64,000 nucleotides of DNA from an uncultured Asticcacaulis sp. GTDB lineage: Bacteria > Pseudomonadota > Alphaproteobacteria > Caulobacterales > Caulobacteraceae. Below are positions 42,398 to 50,101 of the stretch, one piece after another. Position numbers and translations under genes: made by a program. The notes below the pieces were generated by a model, which was not told the origin of the DNA, searched no databases, and worked only from the letters and a program-made list of their open reading frames with translations. The stretch lies in the NCBI GenBank assembly GCA_936940865.1, contig CAKZJB010000051.1, forward strand, positions 62,001 through 126,000. The letters are read 5' to 3'. Numbering within the stretch: the first letter of the stretch is position 1; the number at the start of each line of letters is the position of its first letter.

Positions 42398-44451
42398 CGG
42401 CAAAGGCGATGCTTGAGGCTGGGGCGCCGACGTCTGTGACCAAGATGTGCTTCTCCGCTTCCGAATTGGCAGACCTGGACCTGCCGGGCCTGAGCCCGAA
42501 CCGCAACCGCGTGGTCGAAATGGCCATGCAGGGGCGCTGGGCTGACCAGGTCGACGCCGCCGGCAACGCCCTGGCCAGGCCGCGGGCCGGCCGCGGCGGT
42601 GGGTGGGAGTACCATTTCAGCCTTTTGCCGATCCCGGCCCAGCTGGAACTGGTCAAAAGGGGCGCCTTAAGCCCGGCTCAAGTCGACCTTAAGGCGCCGG
42701 AAGATGCCTCGGTCGCGACCTGGTCGTGGTTCGAAAAGCAGCCCGACAAGGTCAAGGCCGAGGCGCAAGCCCGGCTGGAGGTGTTGAACGCCGTCGAAGC
42801 CTATAACCGGTCCGGTCTGACCTTCAATGCCGCGGTCGCCATGGCCGCGTCGGAAAAGGGCATCGCGCCCTCCTCGATCTGGGGCTGGAAGAAGCTGGTC
42901 AAGGGGGTCTCGGCCCACGATTGGCTGCCGGCGCTGGCGCCGAGGCGCAAGGGCGGCGGCGTCAAAGCCGATATCGACGAACGCATCCTGACCTATTTCA
43001 AGAGCTTCTACCTGCGCCCGTCGCCCATGGGCTTCGAGGAGTGCTATCGCCAGACGGTCAAGGAAGCGAAGCGCCTGGGCGTGGTTCTGCCCTGCACGAA
43101 GACATTGATCCGCCGGCTGCGGGCCGAAGTGCCGCAGGAGGTCATTCTCCTGAAGCGCCACGGCATCGACGCCGTTGTCGAGACCGTTCCGGCCCAGCGC
43201 CGGACGCGGGCCCATCTGCACGCCCTGGAAGCGGTCAATATCGACGGCCACAAATGGGACGTCTTCGTGCGTTTTCCGGAGGCCAACGGCGAACCGGAAC
43301 GGGTACAGCGCCCGATCTCGGTGGTTATCCAGGACCTGTATTCCAACAAGATCGTCGCCTGGCGCACCGGCCGCACCGAATCCGCACTGATGACCCGTCT
43401 GGCCTTTGGCGACCTGTTCCGCGAATGGGGCATCCCGACCCGCGTCACGCTCGACAATGGCCGTGGCTTCGCCAGCAAATGGCTCACAGGCGGGGCGAAG
43501 ACACGCTTCCGCTTCAAGATCAAGGATGGCGACCCGCTGGGCCTGCTGACCCAGCTGCAGGTAAAGACGCACTGGGCGAAGCCGGCCCACGGCCAGGCCA
43601 AGCCGATCGAGCGCGCCTTCGGCGACCTGGAAGAGATCATCTGCATGGGCCCGGTGTGCCAGGGCGCCTACACCGGCCACCATCCGGACGCCAAGCCTGA
43701 GGATTACGGCACCCGCGCCATCCCGCTCGACGTGTTCGAGGCCGAGTTGGCGCGCGGCATCGCCGAATATAACGCCCGTCAGGGCCGCCGCACCGAAAAT
43801 GCCAAGGGTCGGAGCTTCGACGAGATCTTCTTCACCTCCTATGCCACCGCGCCGATCGGCAAGGCGACGGACGAGCAACTGCGCCTGGCGCTGCTGACGG
43901 CCGATCAGATCCGCGCGCACAAGAAGACGGGCGCGGTCACGCTTTACGGCAACACCTACTACGATCGGGCGCTCTATGCCCATGCCGGCCAGATGGTCAC
44001 GGTCCGCTTCGATCCCGAAGACCTGATGAAAGAGGTCTTTGTCTATCGCGAGACCGGCGAGCTGATCTGCGCGGCGCCGATCCAGGCCGCTGTCGGCTTC
44101 TACGATGTCGAAGCGGCCAAGGCGCGCGCGCGCCTGGAGGCGGACCTGAAGAAGAGCGTCCGCGCCGCTGCCAAGTTGCAGAGCCTGATCAGCGCCGCGG
44201 ATCTCGCCGCCCAGCAGCTGGCCGCGCCGGTACCTGCGCCCGCCGACGCCCCGACCCCGTCGGTCCTCCGGCCGATCCGCGCCCGCGGCGCCGGCGCCGC
44301 GGCCAAGATCGCGAGCCCCGACCGGGCCGCTTATTCCGACCGTTTCACGGCCGCCATGGAGCGCGTTTCCGCGGCGCAGGAGCGGCCGAAACTTACCCTT
44401 TTGGATGGTGGGCTAGCCCCGCAATCAGAGCCAGAAAGGCCGAAAACATAA
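42394..44451 (+). CDS. Mu-type DDE transposase A
   Basis: Catalyses phage integration and replicative transposition. The 685 residues (Mu A: 663) start with the Mu end-binding domain (CFSASELADLDLPGLSPNR, GRGGGWEYHFSLLPIPAQL). The integrase-like core has candidate catalytic residues Asp284 (NIDGHKWDVFV), Asp354 (VTLDNGRGFASKW) and Glu406 (AKPIERAFGDLEE), with spacing close to Mu A's 269/336/392. The C-terminal domain (KAKGRSFDEIF, DQIRAHKKTG) should bind protein B and ClpX. It lies immediately upstream of protein B, separated by a 78-nt structured gap. Confidence 0.96.
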   Translation: MTAKAMLEAGAPTSVTKMCFSASELADLDLPGLSPNRNRVVEMAMQGRWADQVDAAGNALARPRAGRGGGWEYHFSLLPIPAQLELVKRGALSPAQVDLKAPEDASVATWSWFEKQPDKVKAEAQARLEVLNAVEAYNRSGLTFNAAVAMAASEKGIAPSSIWGWKKLVKGVSAHDWLPALAPRRKGGGVKADIDERILTYFKSFYLRPSPMGFEECYRQTVKEAKRLGVVLPCTKTLIRRLRAEVPQEVILLKRHGIDAVVETVPAQRRTRAHLHALEAVNIDGHKWDVFVRFPEANGEPERVQRPISVVIQDLYSNKIVAWRTGRTESALMTRLAFGDLFREWGIPTRVTLDNGRGFASKWLTGGAKTRFRFKIKDGDPLGLLTQLQVKTHWAKPAHGQAKPIERAFGDLEEIICMGPVCQGAYTGHHPDAKPEDYGTRAIPLDVFEAELARGIAEYNARQGRRTENAKGRSFDEIFFTSYATAPIGKATDEQLRLALLTADQIRAHKKTGAVTLYGNTYYDRALYAHAGQMVTVRFDPEDLMKEVFVYRETGELICAAPIQAAVGFYDVEAAKARARLEADLKKSVRAAAKLQSLISAADLAAQQLAAPVPAPADAPTPSVLRPIRARGAGAAAKIASPDRAAYSDRFTAAMERVSAAQERPKLTLLDGGLAPQSEPERPKT

Positions 44452-44507
44452 GGCGCGGAAGGCTGCAACCTTCCACGCCCTGGAACAATGCCGGACTGCA
44501 ATCCGGC
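44452..44507 (+). ncRNA. Twin hairpins with identical CTGCAA loops between A and B
   Basis: Hairpin 1 (44452-44479) has the stem GGCGCGGAAGG / CCTTCCACGCC with one mismatch. Hairpin 2 (44490-44507) has the stem GCCGGA / TCCGGC. Stem sequences differ, but both loops are exactly CTGCAA. The first begins directly after the A stop codon. There is no T-tract, so this is not an ordinary terminator. It is called a cis-acting RNA element, function unknown. Confidence 0.6.
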
Positions 44508-44529
44508 CGCATGACCAAAGGACAGTAGC

Positions 44530-45492
44530 ATGACTGACGATAAAATCAAATTCACCCAGGGCGCGCTGGAGGCGTTGCGGGTTCGTATCAAAGAACAAAA
44601 GGAGGCCGGGAACCACACCTGGAAGGTTTTGGCGGGCATGATGGGCGTGGGTGAAAGCACGCTTGAAGCCTTCAGCCGCGGTACCTATCGCGGCGACAAC
44701 CAGGCTCTGGCGGAGGAAATCGCCAAATGGTTCCGCACCGAAGAGGAGCAGGAACTGTTCGGTCACCACCTTCTGGTCCCGGGCTTCGTACCTACAACGA
44801 CCGCCAAGTACGTCCAGGGCATCCTCACCTTCGCCAAGCTCGGCAACATGGCGACCATCATGGGTGAGCCCGGCGTGGGCAAGACCATGGCGATAGCCGA
44901 TTTCAGCCGCCATCACAGCCACGTCTTTGTGGTCACGGCGTCGCCGCTGTTCGCCACCCCCAACGCCTTCATGGGCAAGGTGCTGGAGGCCATGAACATG
45001 TCGCTCGGAGGCCGGTCGGGCTGGCATCTGTCGGACCGTATCCGCAAGGTTCTCCGGGCCCGGAAGGACCCGCTGCTCTGCATCGATGAAGCCCAGCACC
45101 TGGGTGAAAAGATGCTGGAGGAACTGCGGTCGATCCATGACGATACCGGCTGCGGAATCGTCTTCATCGGAAACCGCGAAGTCACACGCACCGTTGACGG
45201 TACGCGAACGGCGAACTTCGCCCAACGCGCCTCGCGGATCGGCAAGCGCGCGGATCTCACCGGCCCCATGGGCCATGACGTGAAGCTCCTGCTCGAAGCC
45301 TGGGACGTGGTCGATGCCCGCGAGGCTCAGTTCCTGACGGATATCGCCATGCGGCCGGGCGGCGGCGCCCTGCGCCAGATGTCGAAGGTGCTGGAGCAGG
45401 CCACCATCGTCGCCAATGCCGAGAAGGTGAAGCGCAGCCTGGCGCACCTGAAGGACGCGGCCGACGACCTGACGGCGGGGATTGCGGCATGA
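44530..45492 (+). CDS. Mu-type transposition protein B (AAA+ ATPase)
   Basis: ATP-dependent DNA-binding protein that captures target DNA and activates transposase A. The N-terminal helix-turn-helix (TWKVLAGMMGVGESTLEAF) precedes Walker A GEPGVGKT (112-119), Walker B LLCIDEAQHL and a sensor-like IVFIGNREV; the C-terminus is basic and helical. The 320 residues match Mu B (312). Position directly after A is diagnostic. Confidence 0.95.
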   Translation: MTDDKIKFTQGALEALRVRIKEQKEAGNHTWKVLAGMMGVGESTLEAFSRGTYRGDNQALAEEIAKWFRTEEEQELFGHHLLVPGFVPTTTAKYVQGILTFAKLGNMATIMGEPGVGKTMAIADFSRHHSHVFVVTASPLFATPNAFMGKVLEAMNMSLGGRSGWHLSDRIRKVLRARKDPLLCIDEAQHLGEKMLEELRSIHDDTGCGIVFIGNREVTRTVDGTRTANFAQRASRIGKRADLTGPMGHDVKLLLEAWDVVDAREAQFLTDIAMRPGGGALRQMSKVLEQATIVANAEKVKRSLAHLKDAADDLTAGIAA

Positions 45493-45887
45493 GCCATATC
45501 CTCGAAACCGGAAAGCTTGTCCGGACGCTTCGGCGCTGGATGCTGCAGACGCTTCAGGCCGGGAAGCCGATCGTCGAGTCGCACGTCCGTACCTGGGCGG
45601 AAGCGCTCGGCGATATCGACGTCGAACTCGATCAGCGCGACCGCGACGCCGCCAACACCCTGCCTGTCACGGGCGTCGACAGGCTCGATGCAATCTATGC
45701 CGAAAACATGCTCCGCGAATCCATCTTCGCGCTGGAACGGACATGCCTGCTTGCCGCGGCAAATGCGGAACCGGCGATCGCCGCCAAGGTTCGCGCCGAT
45801 GTGCGGCTGATCCTGGACACGCTCGAGGCGCTGGCGCTCGGCGTTGCGCGTCCTTCCTTCAATCCCACCCAAGGCCGAGGAGGCTAA
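45489..45887 (+). CDS. Small phage protein, unknown
   Basis: A 132-residue helical protein (LVRTLRRWMLQTLQAGKPI, LETGK, ALERTCLLAAANAEPAIAA) coupled to protein B by an ATGA overlap. It is conserved in position in Mu-like early operons, but I cannot name a family. The C-terminal tail (FNPTQGRGG) is disordered. Confidence 0.65.
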   Translation: MSHILETGKLVRTLRRWMLQTLQAGKPIVESHVRTWAEALGDIDVELDQRDRDAANTLPVTGVDRLDAIYAENMLRESIFALERTCLLAAANAEPAIAAKVRADVRLILDTLEALALGVARPSFNPTQGRGG

Positions 45888-45889
45888 CC

Positions 45890-46546
45890 ATGGATGATCT
45901 GTCCCAAACCAAAGCTCTTACGGGCACTGAGGACGTCAACGGCGTCCAATACATGCGCGACGGCAAGGGCGCCCTGATGCCGGTCCAGAACATCCCGGCG
46001 CCGAAACTGATGCAGGATCAGACGACGCGCCGGCTCTTCGCCATGGCGGAGTCCTTGTCGTCGCAGGTCCAGGCGTTCCGGGCCCAGGCCCTGGCCGATA
46101 TCGACGCCTTCGTCGAGCTGCTCCGCGAGAACTATGGTGCGTCGCGCGGTGGCCAGAAGGGCAACGTTATCCTGATGACCTATGACCAGCTCTACAAGAT
46201 AGAGCGGTCCGTCGGCGAATTCATCGACTTCGGGCCCGAACTGGAGACGGCGAAGGTGCTGGTGACCGAGCTGCTTCAGGAATGGTCCGAGGGCGCGAAC
46301 GTCAACCTGAAATCCATCGTCGAGCGCGCCTTCCAGGTCGACAAGAAGGGCAAGATCCGCCGCACGGATCTCCTGTCGCTTCTGACGCTGGAGATCGATG
46401 ACGAGCGCTGGAAGAACGCCATGAAGGCGCTCTCGGACTCGATCCTGCCGCGTGGCACGAAGGAATACGTTCGGTTCTATCGGCGCGCCACTGTCCGCGA
46501 CAACTGGACGGCCGTGCCGATCGATATGGCTTCGGGAGGCGCGTGA
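45890..46546 (+). CDS. DUF3164 phage protein
   Basis: A 218-residue protein of the DUF3164 group found in Mu-like early regions. YMRDGKGALMPVQNIPA at the N-terminus, a central KGNVILMTYDQLYKIERSV and RRTDLLSLLTLEIDDERW are typical. The function is not established for the family. ATG 45890 overlaps nothing and lies 2 bp after the preceding stop; its own stop overlaps the following small membrane gene by one base. Confidence 0.85.
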   Translation: MDDLSQTKALTGTEDVNGVQYMRDGKGALMPVQNIPAPKLMQDQTTRRLFAMAESLSSQVQAFRAQALADIDAFVELLRENYGASRGGQKGNVILMTYDQLYKIERSVGEFIDFGPELETAKVLVTELLQEWSEGANVNLKSIVERAFQVDKKGKIRRTDLLSLLTLEIDDERWKNAMKALSDSILPRGTKEYVRFYRRATVRDNWTAVPIDMASGGA

Positions 46547-46716
46547 TGGTCTCGCAACGCACTCTTATGCGCCGCCGTCGCCGCTTCGGTCCCGTCCGCA
46601 TCTGCCCGCGTCGCGTCGCCGCCTGGTCCACTCTGGTCGGCGTCTGCGCGGCCATCTCCTATGCCGTTGTCAGCGGCCTGGTCGGTTTCGTCCACCTCCT
46701 GGAAAGGGCGTTCTGA
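46546..46716 (+). CDS. Small basic single-span membrane protein
   Basis: A 56-residue protein with an Arg-rich N-terminus (MRRRRRFG) and a single transmembrane helix (about 26-48, AWSTLVGVCAAISYAVVSGL). It fits exactly between neighbours with one-base TGATG overlaps at both ends, the strongest evidence that it is real. The positive-inside rule places the N-terminus in the cytoplasm. Function is unknown; it is too early in the genome to be the obvious holin. Confidence 0.65.
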   Translation: MVSQRTLMRRRRRFGPVRICPRRVAAWSTLVGVCAAISYAVVSGLVGFVHLLERAF

Positions 46717-46949
46717 TGGCCAGCATGGCGCTCACCGACTCCATGTTCAAGCTGGCCACCCGAACGGTTCAGCTTGCCACACAGGCTCCGGGCATTCTGT
46801 CCGTCCTGGAAGCCGAGACCTTGTACCTGGTCGTCGACCGGGGCCTTGATTTCGGCCCGGAGGCCCGTGTCACGGCCGAAGAATGGGCCATGATCACGGA
46901 CGTCCATTGCGCCCTGGTCAAGCACCTGGCCGACGAGGTGCCGGCATGA
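46716..46949 (+). CDS. Small phage protein, unknown
   Basis: A 77-residue soluble, helical protein (FKLATRTVQLATQAPGILSV, EEWAMITDVHCALVKHLADE) with coupled overlaps at both ends. No family is recognised. Confidence 0.6.
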   Translation: MASMALTDSMFKLATRTVQLATQAPGILSVLEAETLYLVVDRGLDFGPEARVTAEEWAMITDVHCALVKHLADEVPA

Positions 46950-47158
46950 CGTCTCTCTATTTCGGCCAACATGCCCGCCTCAAATCCTATGGCGCGACCA
47001 CCAAGGGCGAAAAGACGATCGTCAAGATCGAGGTCGAAAGTTCCGACAACTACGAGGTGGCCGGCCTGCTTAACGATCTGCGCGCCATGCAGGCCGTTCA
47101 GAAGCCGGCTGCCAAAGCCAAGCGCTTGGCCATCCCGGATCTCCGGGAGGTGAAGTGA
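46946..47158 (+). CDS. Small phage protein, unknown
   Basis: A 70-residue protein starting at ATG 46946 (ATGA overlap). A beta-rich N-terminal half (KTIVKIEVESSDNYEVAGLL) is followed by a basic tail (KPAAKAKRLAIPDLREVK). No family is recognised. The next 69 bases are non-coding and contain two hairpins. Confidence 0.6.
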   Translation: MTSLYFGQHARLKSYGATTKGEKTIVKIEVESSDNYEVAGLLNDLRAMQAVQKPAAKAKRLAIPDLREVK

Positions 47159-47179
47159 CGGCGCAACAGCGAGGCCGAA

Positions 47180-47213
47180 ACGCCCGACCGGGCGTCTGAC
47201 CGTTAGGCGGTCA
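47180..47213 (+). promoter_or_regulatory. Tandem perfect hairpins in a 69-nt gap
   Basis: ACGCCC-GACC-GGGCGT (47180-47195) and TGACCG-TTAGG-CGGTCA (47197-47213) are separated by one base, in the only sizeable gap of this gene run. There is no T-tract. This could be an RNA processing or attenuation element setting the level of downstream genes. Confidence 0.5.
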
Positions 47214-47227
47214 CTGATGAGGCCAAA

Positions 47228-47425
47228 ATGACGACCAACACCACACATATCGCGGTGAAGTTTCGCGACGGCACCGAGCGCGCCTTCAGCAGCGCCGAGG
47301 GAGACCTGTCACTGACTACCTATGGGCCGTTCGTCACCATCATGACCGCGGACGAGCACGTTTACCTGCCACAGGAAGACGTGGCGATGATCGTCGCCAA
47401 GGCAACGGCGCGAGGCCGCTCATGA
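47228..47425 (+). CDS. Small phage protein, unknown
   Basis: A 65-residue, beta-rich protein (TTHIAVKFRDGTERAF, YGPFVTIMTADEHVYLPQ) beginning 15 bp after the twin hairpins and overlapping the following regulator by four bases. No family is recognised. Confidence 0.6.
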   Translation: MTTNTTHIAVKFRDGTERAFSSAEGDLSLTTYGPFVTIMTADEHVYLPQEDVAMIVAKATARGRS

Positions 47426-47961
47426 CCATCTCCGCCGAAACCCGCCTGAAACACGAGCGCGAGACGCTCGAAGCCATCCGGCGCATCAGCCACCGCGGTG
47501 AAAGGCCAAGTCTCAACAAGATCGCCGCCGAGCTGGGGATGTCGGGCAGCGGTGCCGTGCACTACCGGGTGCAGGCCCTGGTCGACCGGGGCTTGGTCTA
47601 TCGGACGGAACGACGGACGGTCGCACTCTCCGAAACCGGAGATACCGCTCGCTTTGTGGAACGTCTTGCGGCCTGCGGTGTTGCTCGCGCCGATGACTAC
47701 ACCGACTTGAACCGCGCGATGGCCGACCGCCTGCGCGCCATCCGCATCGATCGGAAGCTCACGGACTGCCAATTGGCGAAAGCACTAGGCATTCGCGTCA
47801 CGCGATATCGCCGCCTCGAATGGGGCGTGGACTGGATCAATGCCGTCCATATCGCGGTTCTCGCGCGCGTCCTGGCCGTCCCGGCCGACTACTTCACCGC
47901 CGATCGCCACGCCGGCGCGGCCCTGGCGAAGATTCTCGATCTCTCGGAGGAACTGACATGA
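47422..47961 (+). CDS. Two-domain DNA-binding regulator
   Basis: A 179-residue protein with two DNA-binding modules. An N-terminal winged helix (LNKIAAELGMSGSGAVHYRV) is followed by a C-terminal Xre-type helix-turn-helix (DRKLTDCQLAKALGIRVTRYRRLEWG). A short helical tail follows. It lies just upstream of gemA and the Mor/C activator and may control the switch to middle or late transcription. The two-module layout is unlike Mu genes in this position. Confidence 0.75.
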   Translation: MTISAETRLKHERETLEAIRRISHRGERPSLNKIAAELGMSGSGAVHYRVQALVDRGLVYRTERRTVALSETGDTARFVERLAACGVARADDYTDLNRAMADRLRAIRIDRKLTDCQLAKALGIRVTRYRRLEWGVDWINAVHIAVLARVLAVPADYFTADRHAGAALAKILDLSEELT

Positions 47962-48575
47962 CACGCGCCGCCATCGCCAAAGTCCAAATCGCCCGCAAGG
48001 AGCTGGGCCTGGAAGACGACGACTACCGGGCCACGTTGCAGCGCCTGACCGGACAAACCTCGGCCAAGGATTGCAGCGAAGCGCAACTGGGCATCGTCCT
48101 CGACGAATTCAAGCGCCGCGGCTGGCAACCTCGCGTCGTCGCCGGCAGCAAGGTCGCCGCGCCGGCAGCGGCGAAGCCGGCGCAAAGCCCGGCCGCGAAG
48201 AAGGCCCGCGCCCTGTGGCTGAGCCTCTGGCATCTGGGCGCCGTTCGCGAGCGCTCGGAGTCCGCGCTCGAAGCCTTCGCCAAACGCCAGCTCCGCACAG
48301 ACAAGCTGGCCTGGGCCGACCAGCAGCAGATCTTCCGGCTGATCGAGGCGCTGAAAGCCATGGCCACCCGCCATGGCTGGGACCAGGACATGACGGGCAT
48401 CGGGATATCTGTCCAGGTCGTCGTCCTAAAGCGCCGTCTGGTCCATGCGCAGTGCGCCCGCATCGGCTGCTCCGTGCCGTACAGCGCGCGCTCGGCCACC
48501 GAACACGAACTGGACACCATGATCCGGGAGTTCGGCGAGCTGGTCCGCGAAAAACTGCCCATCGCGGAGGACTGA
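47958..48575 (+). CDS. gemA: GemA / Mu gp16-like regulator (DUF1018)
   Basis: A 205-residue member of the gp16/GemA family, which in Mu alters host gene expression and supercoiling. IAKVQIARKELGLEDDDYRATL and TGQTSAKDCSEAQLGIVLDEFKRRGW are the family core; the C-terminal half (KARALWLSLWHLGAV, DQQQIFRLIEALK) is also typical. An Ala-Lys-Pro-rich linker lies at about 70-85. Order gemA then Mor/C is the same as in Mu. Confidence 0.88.
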   Translation: MTRAAIAKVQIARKELGLEDDDYRATLQRLTGQTSAKDCSEAQLGIVLDEFKRRGWQPRVVAGSKVAAPAAAKPAQSPAAKKARALWLSLWHLGAVRERSESALEAFAKRQLRTDKLAWADQQQIFRLIEALKAMATRHGWDQDMTGIGISVQVVVLKRRLVHAQCARIGCSVPYSARSATEHELDTMIREFGELVREKLPIAED

Positions 48576-48576
48576 C

Positions 48577-48819
48577 ATGTCCAAGCCGGCCGCCCACGCA
48601 CCGACGCTTTTCGAACACGCCGACATCGTCGCGGCGCGTGAGGCGGCGCGTGAGGCGGTGCGTGCGGCGGAGGAAGGCCGCGACCTGGCCGAACGCAAGG
48701 TCAAATGCGCCCCGCACGGTACCCATAAGGCTCGGCTCCGGGCCTTTGCCGACGCCACCCATCAGCTGCTCCAGGCCGAAGGCCGGTTGAAGCGCTTGCT
48801 GCGGGAGAACGGGCAGTGA
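48577..48819 (+). CDS. Small coiled-coil phage protein
   Basis: An 80-residue helical protein whose middle is encoded by a 12-bp tandem repeat (Ala-Arg-Glu-Ala units, AAREAAREAVRAAEEG). It lies between gemA and the Mor/C activator, overlapping the latter by four bases. It is probably a dimeric coiled coil. No family is recognised. Confidence 0.6.
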   Translation: MSKPAAHAPTLFEHADIVAAREAAREAVRAAEEGRDLAERKVKCAPHGTHKARLRAFADATHQLLQAEGRLKRLLRENGQ

Positions 48820-49181
48820 TCCAGGAAGAACGCCTGATCGACCAGGTCCGCGACGTGATCGGTGCCGACGCGATGACGGCGCTGCTGGCGAAGCTGGGCG
48901 GGCGTCGGCTGGTTATCCCCAAGAAAATGGGCGAGCATCATCCGATCAGTGACGCCATCGGCCACGATGCGGCGCTTCGCCTGGCCGAGGAACTGGCTGG
49001 CGCGACGCTGGATGTCCCGGTCACAGCCATGAAGCGCGCCCAAATCGCCGAGGCGCTGGCGCAGAATATGAAGCCCGACGAAATCGTCAGGCGCTATTTG
49101 TGCTCGCGCCGATTTGTGTTTAAGGTCCAGGCCGAGATGCGGGCCGGAGACGACGAGCCCAAGCAGATGGGGCTTTTCTGA
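48816..49181 (+). CDS. Mor/C-family late transcription activator
   Basis: A 121-residue activator of the Mu Mor/C family, which recruits RNA polymerase to middle and late promoters with weak -35 elements. GGRRLVIPKKMGEHHPISDAIG forms the dimerisation part, and the C-terminal helix-turn-helix is AQIAEALAQNMKPDEIVRRYL followed by SRRFVFKVQ. Mu has separate Mor and C; only one such gene is seen here and it ends 2 bp before the first late-promoter-like element (49184), placing it in the C position. Confidence 0.9.
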   Translation: MIQEERLIDQVRDVIGADAMTALLAKLGGRRLVIPKKMGEHHPISDAIGHDAALRLAEELAGATLDVPVTAMKRAQIAEALAQNMKPDEIVRRYLCSRRFVFKVQAEMRAGDDEPKQMGLF

Positions 49182-49183
49182 GG

Positions 49184-49208
49184 GGTGCACCGGTGCACCA
49201 TAGATAGC
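49184..49208 (+). promoter_or_regulatory. Putative late promoter/activator site, copy 1 (lysin)
   Basis: A perfect 16-bp palindrome GGTGCACCGGTGCACC is followed directly by ATAGATAGC. The same 25 bases recur at 62153-62177. It lies between the Mor/C gene and the endolysin gene, the position of Mu Plys. ATAGAT could serve as -10. A GCCCC ... GGGGC inverted repeat follows in the leader. Confidence 0.75.
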
Positions 49209-49236
49209 ACCTGATGCTGCGCCCATTGTGCCCCTT

Positions 49237-49872
49237 ATGGCACAGGGGCAAAATCCTTTCGACACTCCGCAATATGCGGCCGGCAGCCGGTTTGAAACGG
49301 TAGCCAAGCACGTCCTCGGCATAGAGGGCGGCTTCAGCGACAATGCGTCAGACCGTGGCGGCACGACCAATCACGGCATTTCGCTTCGTTTCCTCAGGGC
49401 CGAGGGCAAGTTCGACCTCGATCACAACGGACATCCGGACCTCGATCTCGATTTCGACGGCGATCTGGACGGCCACGACATCCGCCTCCTGACAGCGCAG
49501 CAATCCCTTAATCTGTTCTACCTGTGCTTCTGGCATCGCTTCGATCTCGACCGCCTGCCGGTGCCGATCGACGGCGCGGTCTTTGACCAGGCCGTCAACG
49601 GCGGCGCCGTCGCCGCGGTCAAGATGCTTCAGCGCGCCCTTAATCGCCTGGCGGTGGCCTCCGGTGACTTGAAGGTCGACGGTGTCCTGGGCAACCAGAC
49701 GATCGGCCGGGTCTTCACGGCCGGGCGTGTCCGGCAGGGCTATGGCTCGCTGGTCATGGCGTACCGGCAGGAAGCCGAGGCCCGTTACAACGCCATCGTT
49801 CGCGCCGACAGTAGCCAGGTGGTGAACCTGGCAGGCTGGGTCGCCCGCGCCCGGAGGCTTGGCGATGTGTGA
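49237..49872 (+). CDS. Endolysin, GH108-type N-acetylmuramidase
   Basis: Peptidoglycan hydrolase for host lysis. EGGFSDNASDRGGTTNHGIS (Glu30 is the expected catalytic acid) is the GH108 signature. The C-terminal half with FDQAVNGGAVAAVKMLQRAL and VDGVLGNQTIGRV is the PG_binding_3 domain. Between them residues 60-81 form an Asp-rich stretch (DLDHNGHPD, DLDFDGDLDGHD) absent from ordinary GH108 phage lysins and similar to calcium-binding dockerin/EF loops. There is no signal peptide, so release needs a holin. ATG 49237 is chosen; GTG 49228 is also in frame. Confidence 0.9.
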   Translation: MAQGQNPFDTPQYAAGSRFETVAKHVLGIEGGFSDNASDRGGTTNHGISLRFLRAEGKFDLDHNGHPDLDLDFDGDLDGHDIRLLTAQQSLNLFYLCFWHRFDLDRLPVPIDGAVFDQAVNGGAVAAVKMLQRALNRLAVASGDLKVDGVLGNQTIGRVFTAGRVRQGYGSLVMAYRQEAEARYNAIVRADSSQVVNLAGWVARARRLGDV

Positions 49873-50101
49873 TCCGCAGAACAGCCTTGAAAGCCGTGTC
49901 GCCCGCTGGACGCGCCCCTACCTGGTCTTCGTGATCGGGTTCATCCTCCTGGTCCACTACGGCATCCTGTCGATGGCGGAGGCCTTCCTGCACGTCACCT
50001 ATACCCACCTGACGGCGGTCGAGCTGGGCATCAGCGTGGCGCCGGCCATGTACTACATCTTCCAGCGCACCTTTGAGAAGGTGAAGGGGCTGGCATCGTG
50101 A
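49865..50101 (+). CDS. Holin candidate, two-span membrane protein
   Basis: A 78-residue protein with two hydrophobic segments (LVFVIGFILLVHYGILSMAEAF and VELGISVAPAMYYIFQ) and charged ends. Overlap with the lysin gene (8 bp) and the i-spanin gene (four bases) places it in the lysis cassette, where a small two-span protein is the expected holin. No sequence family is recognised. Confidence 0.72.
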   Translation: MCDPQNSLESRVARWTRPYLVFVIGFILLVHYGILSMAEAFLHVTYTHLTAVELGISVAPAMYYIFQRTFEKVKGLAS

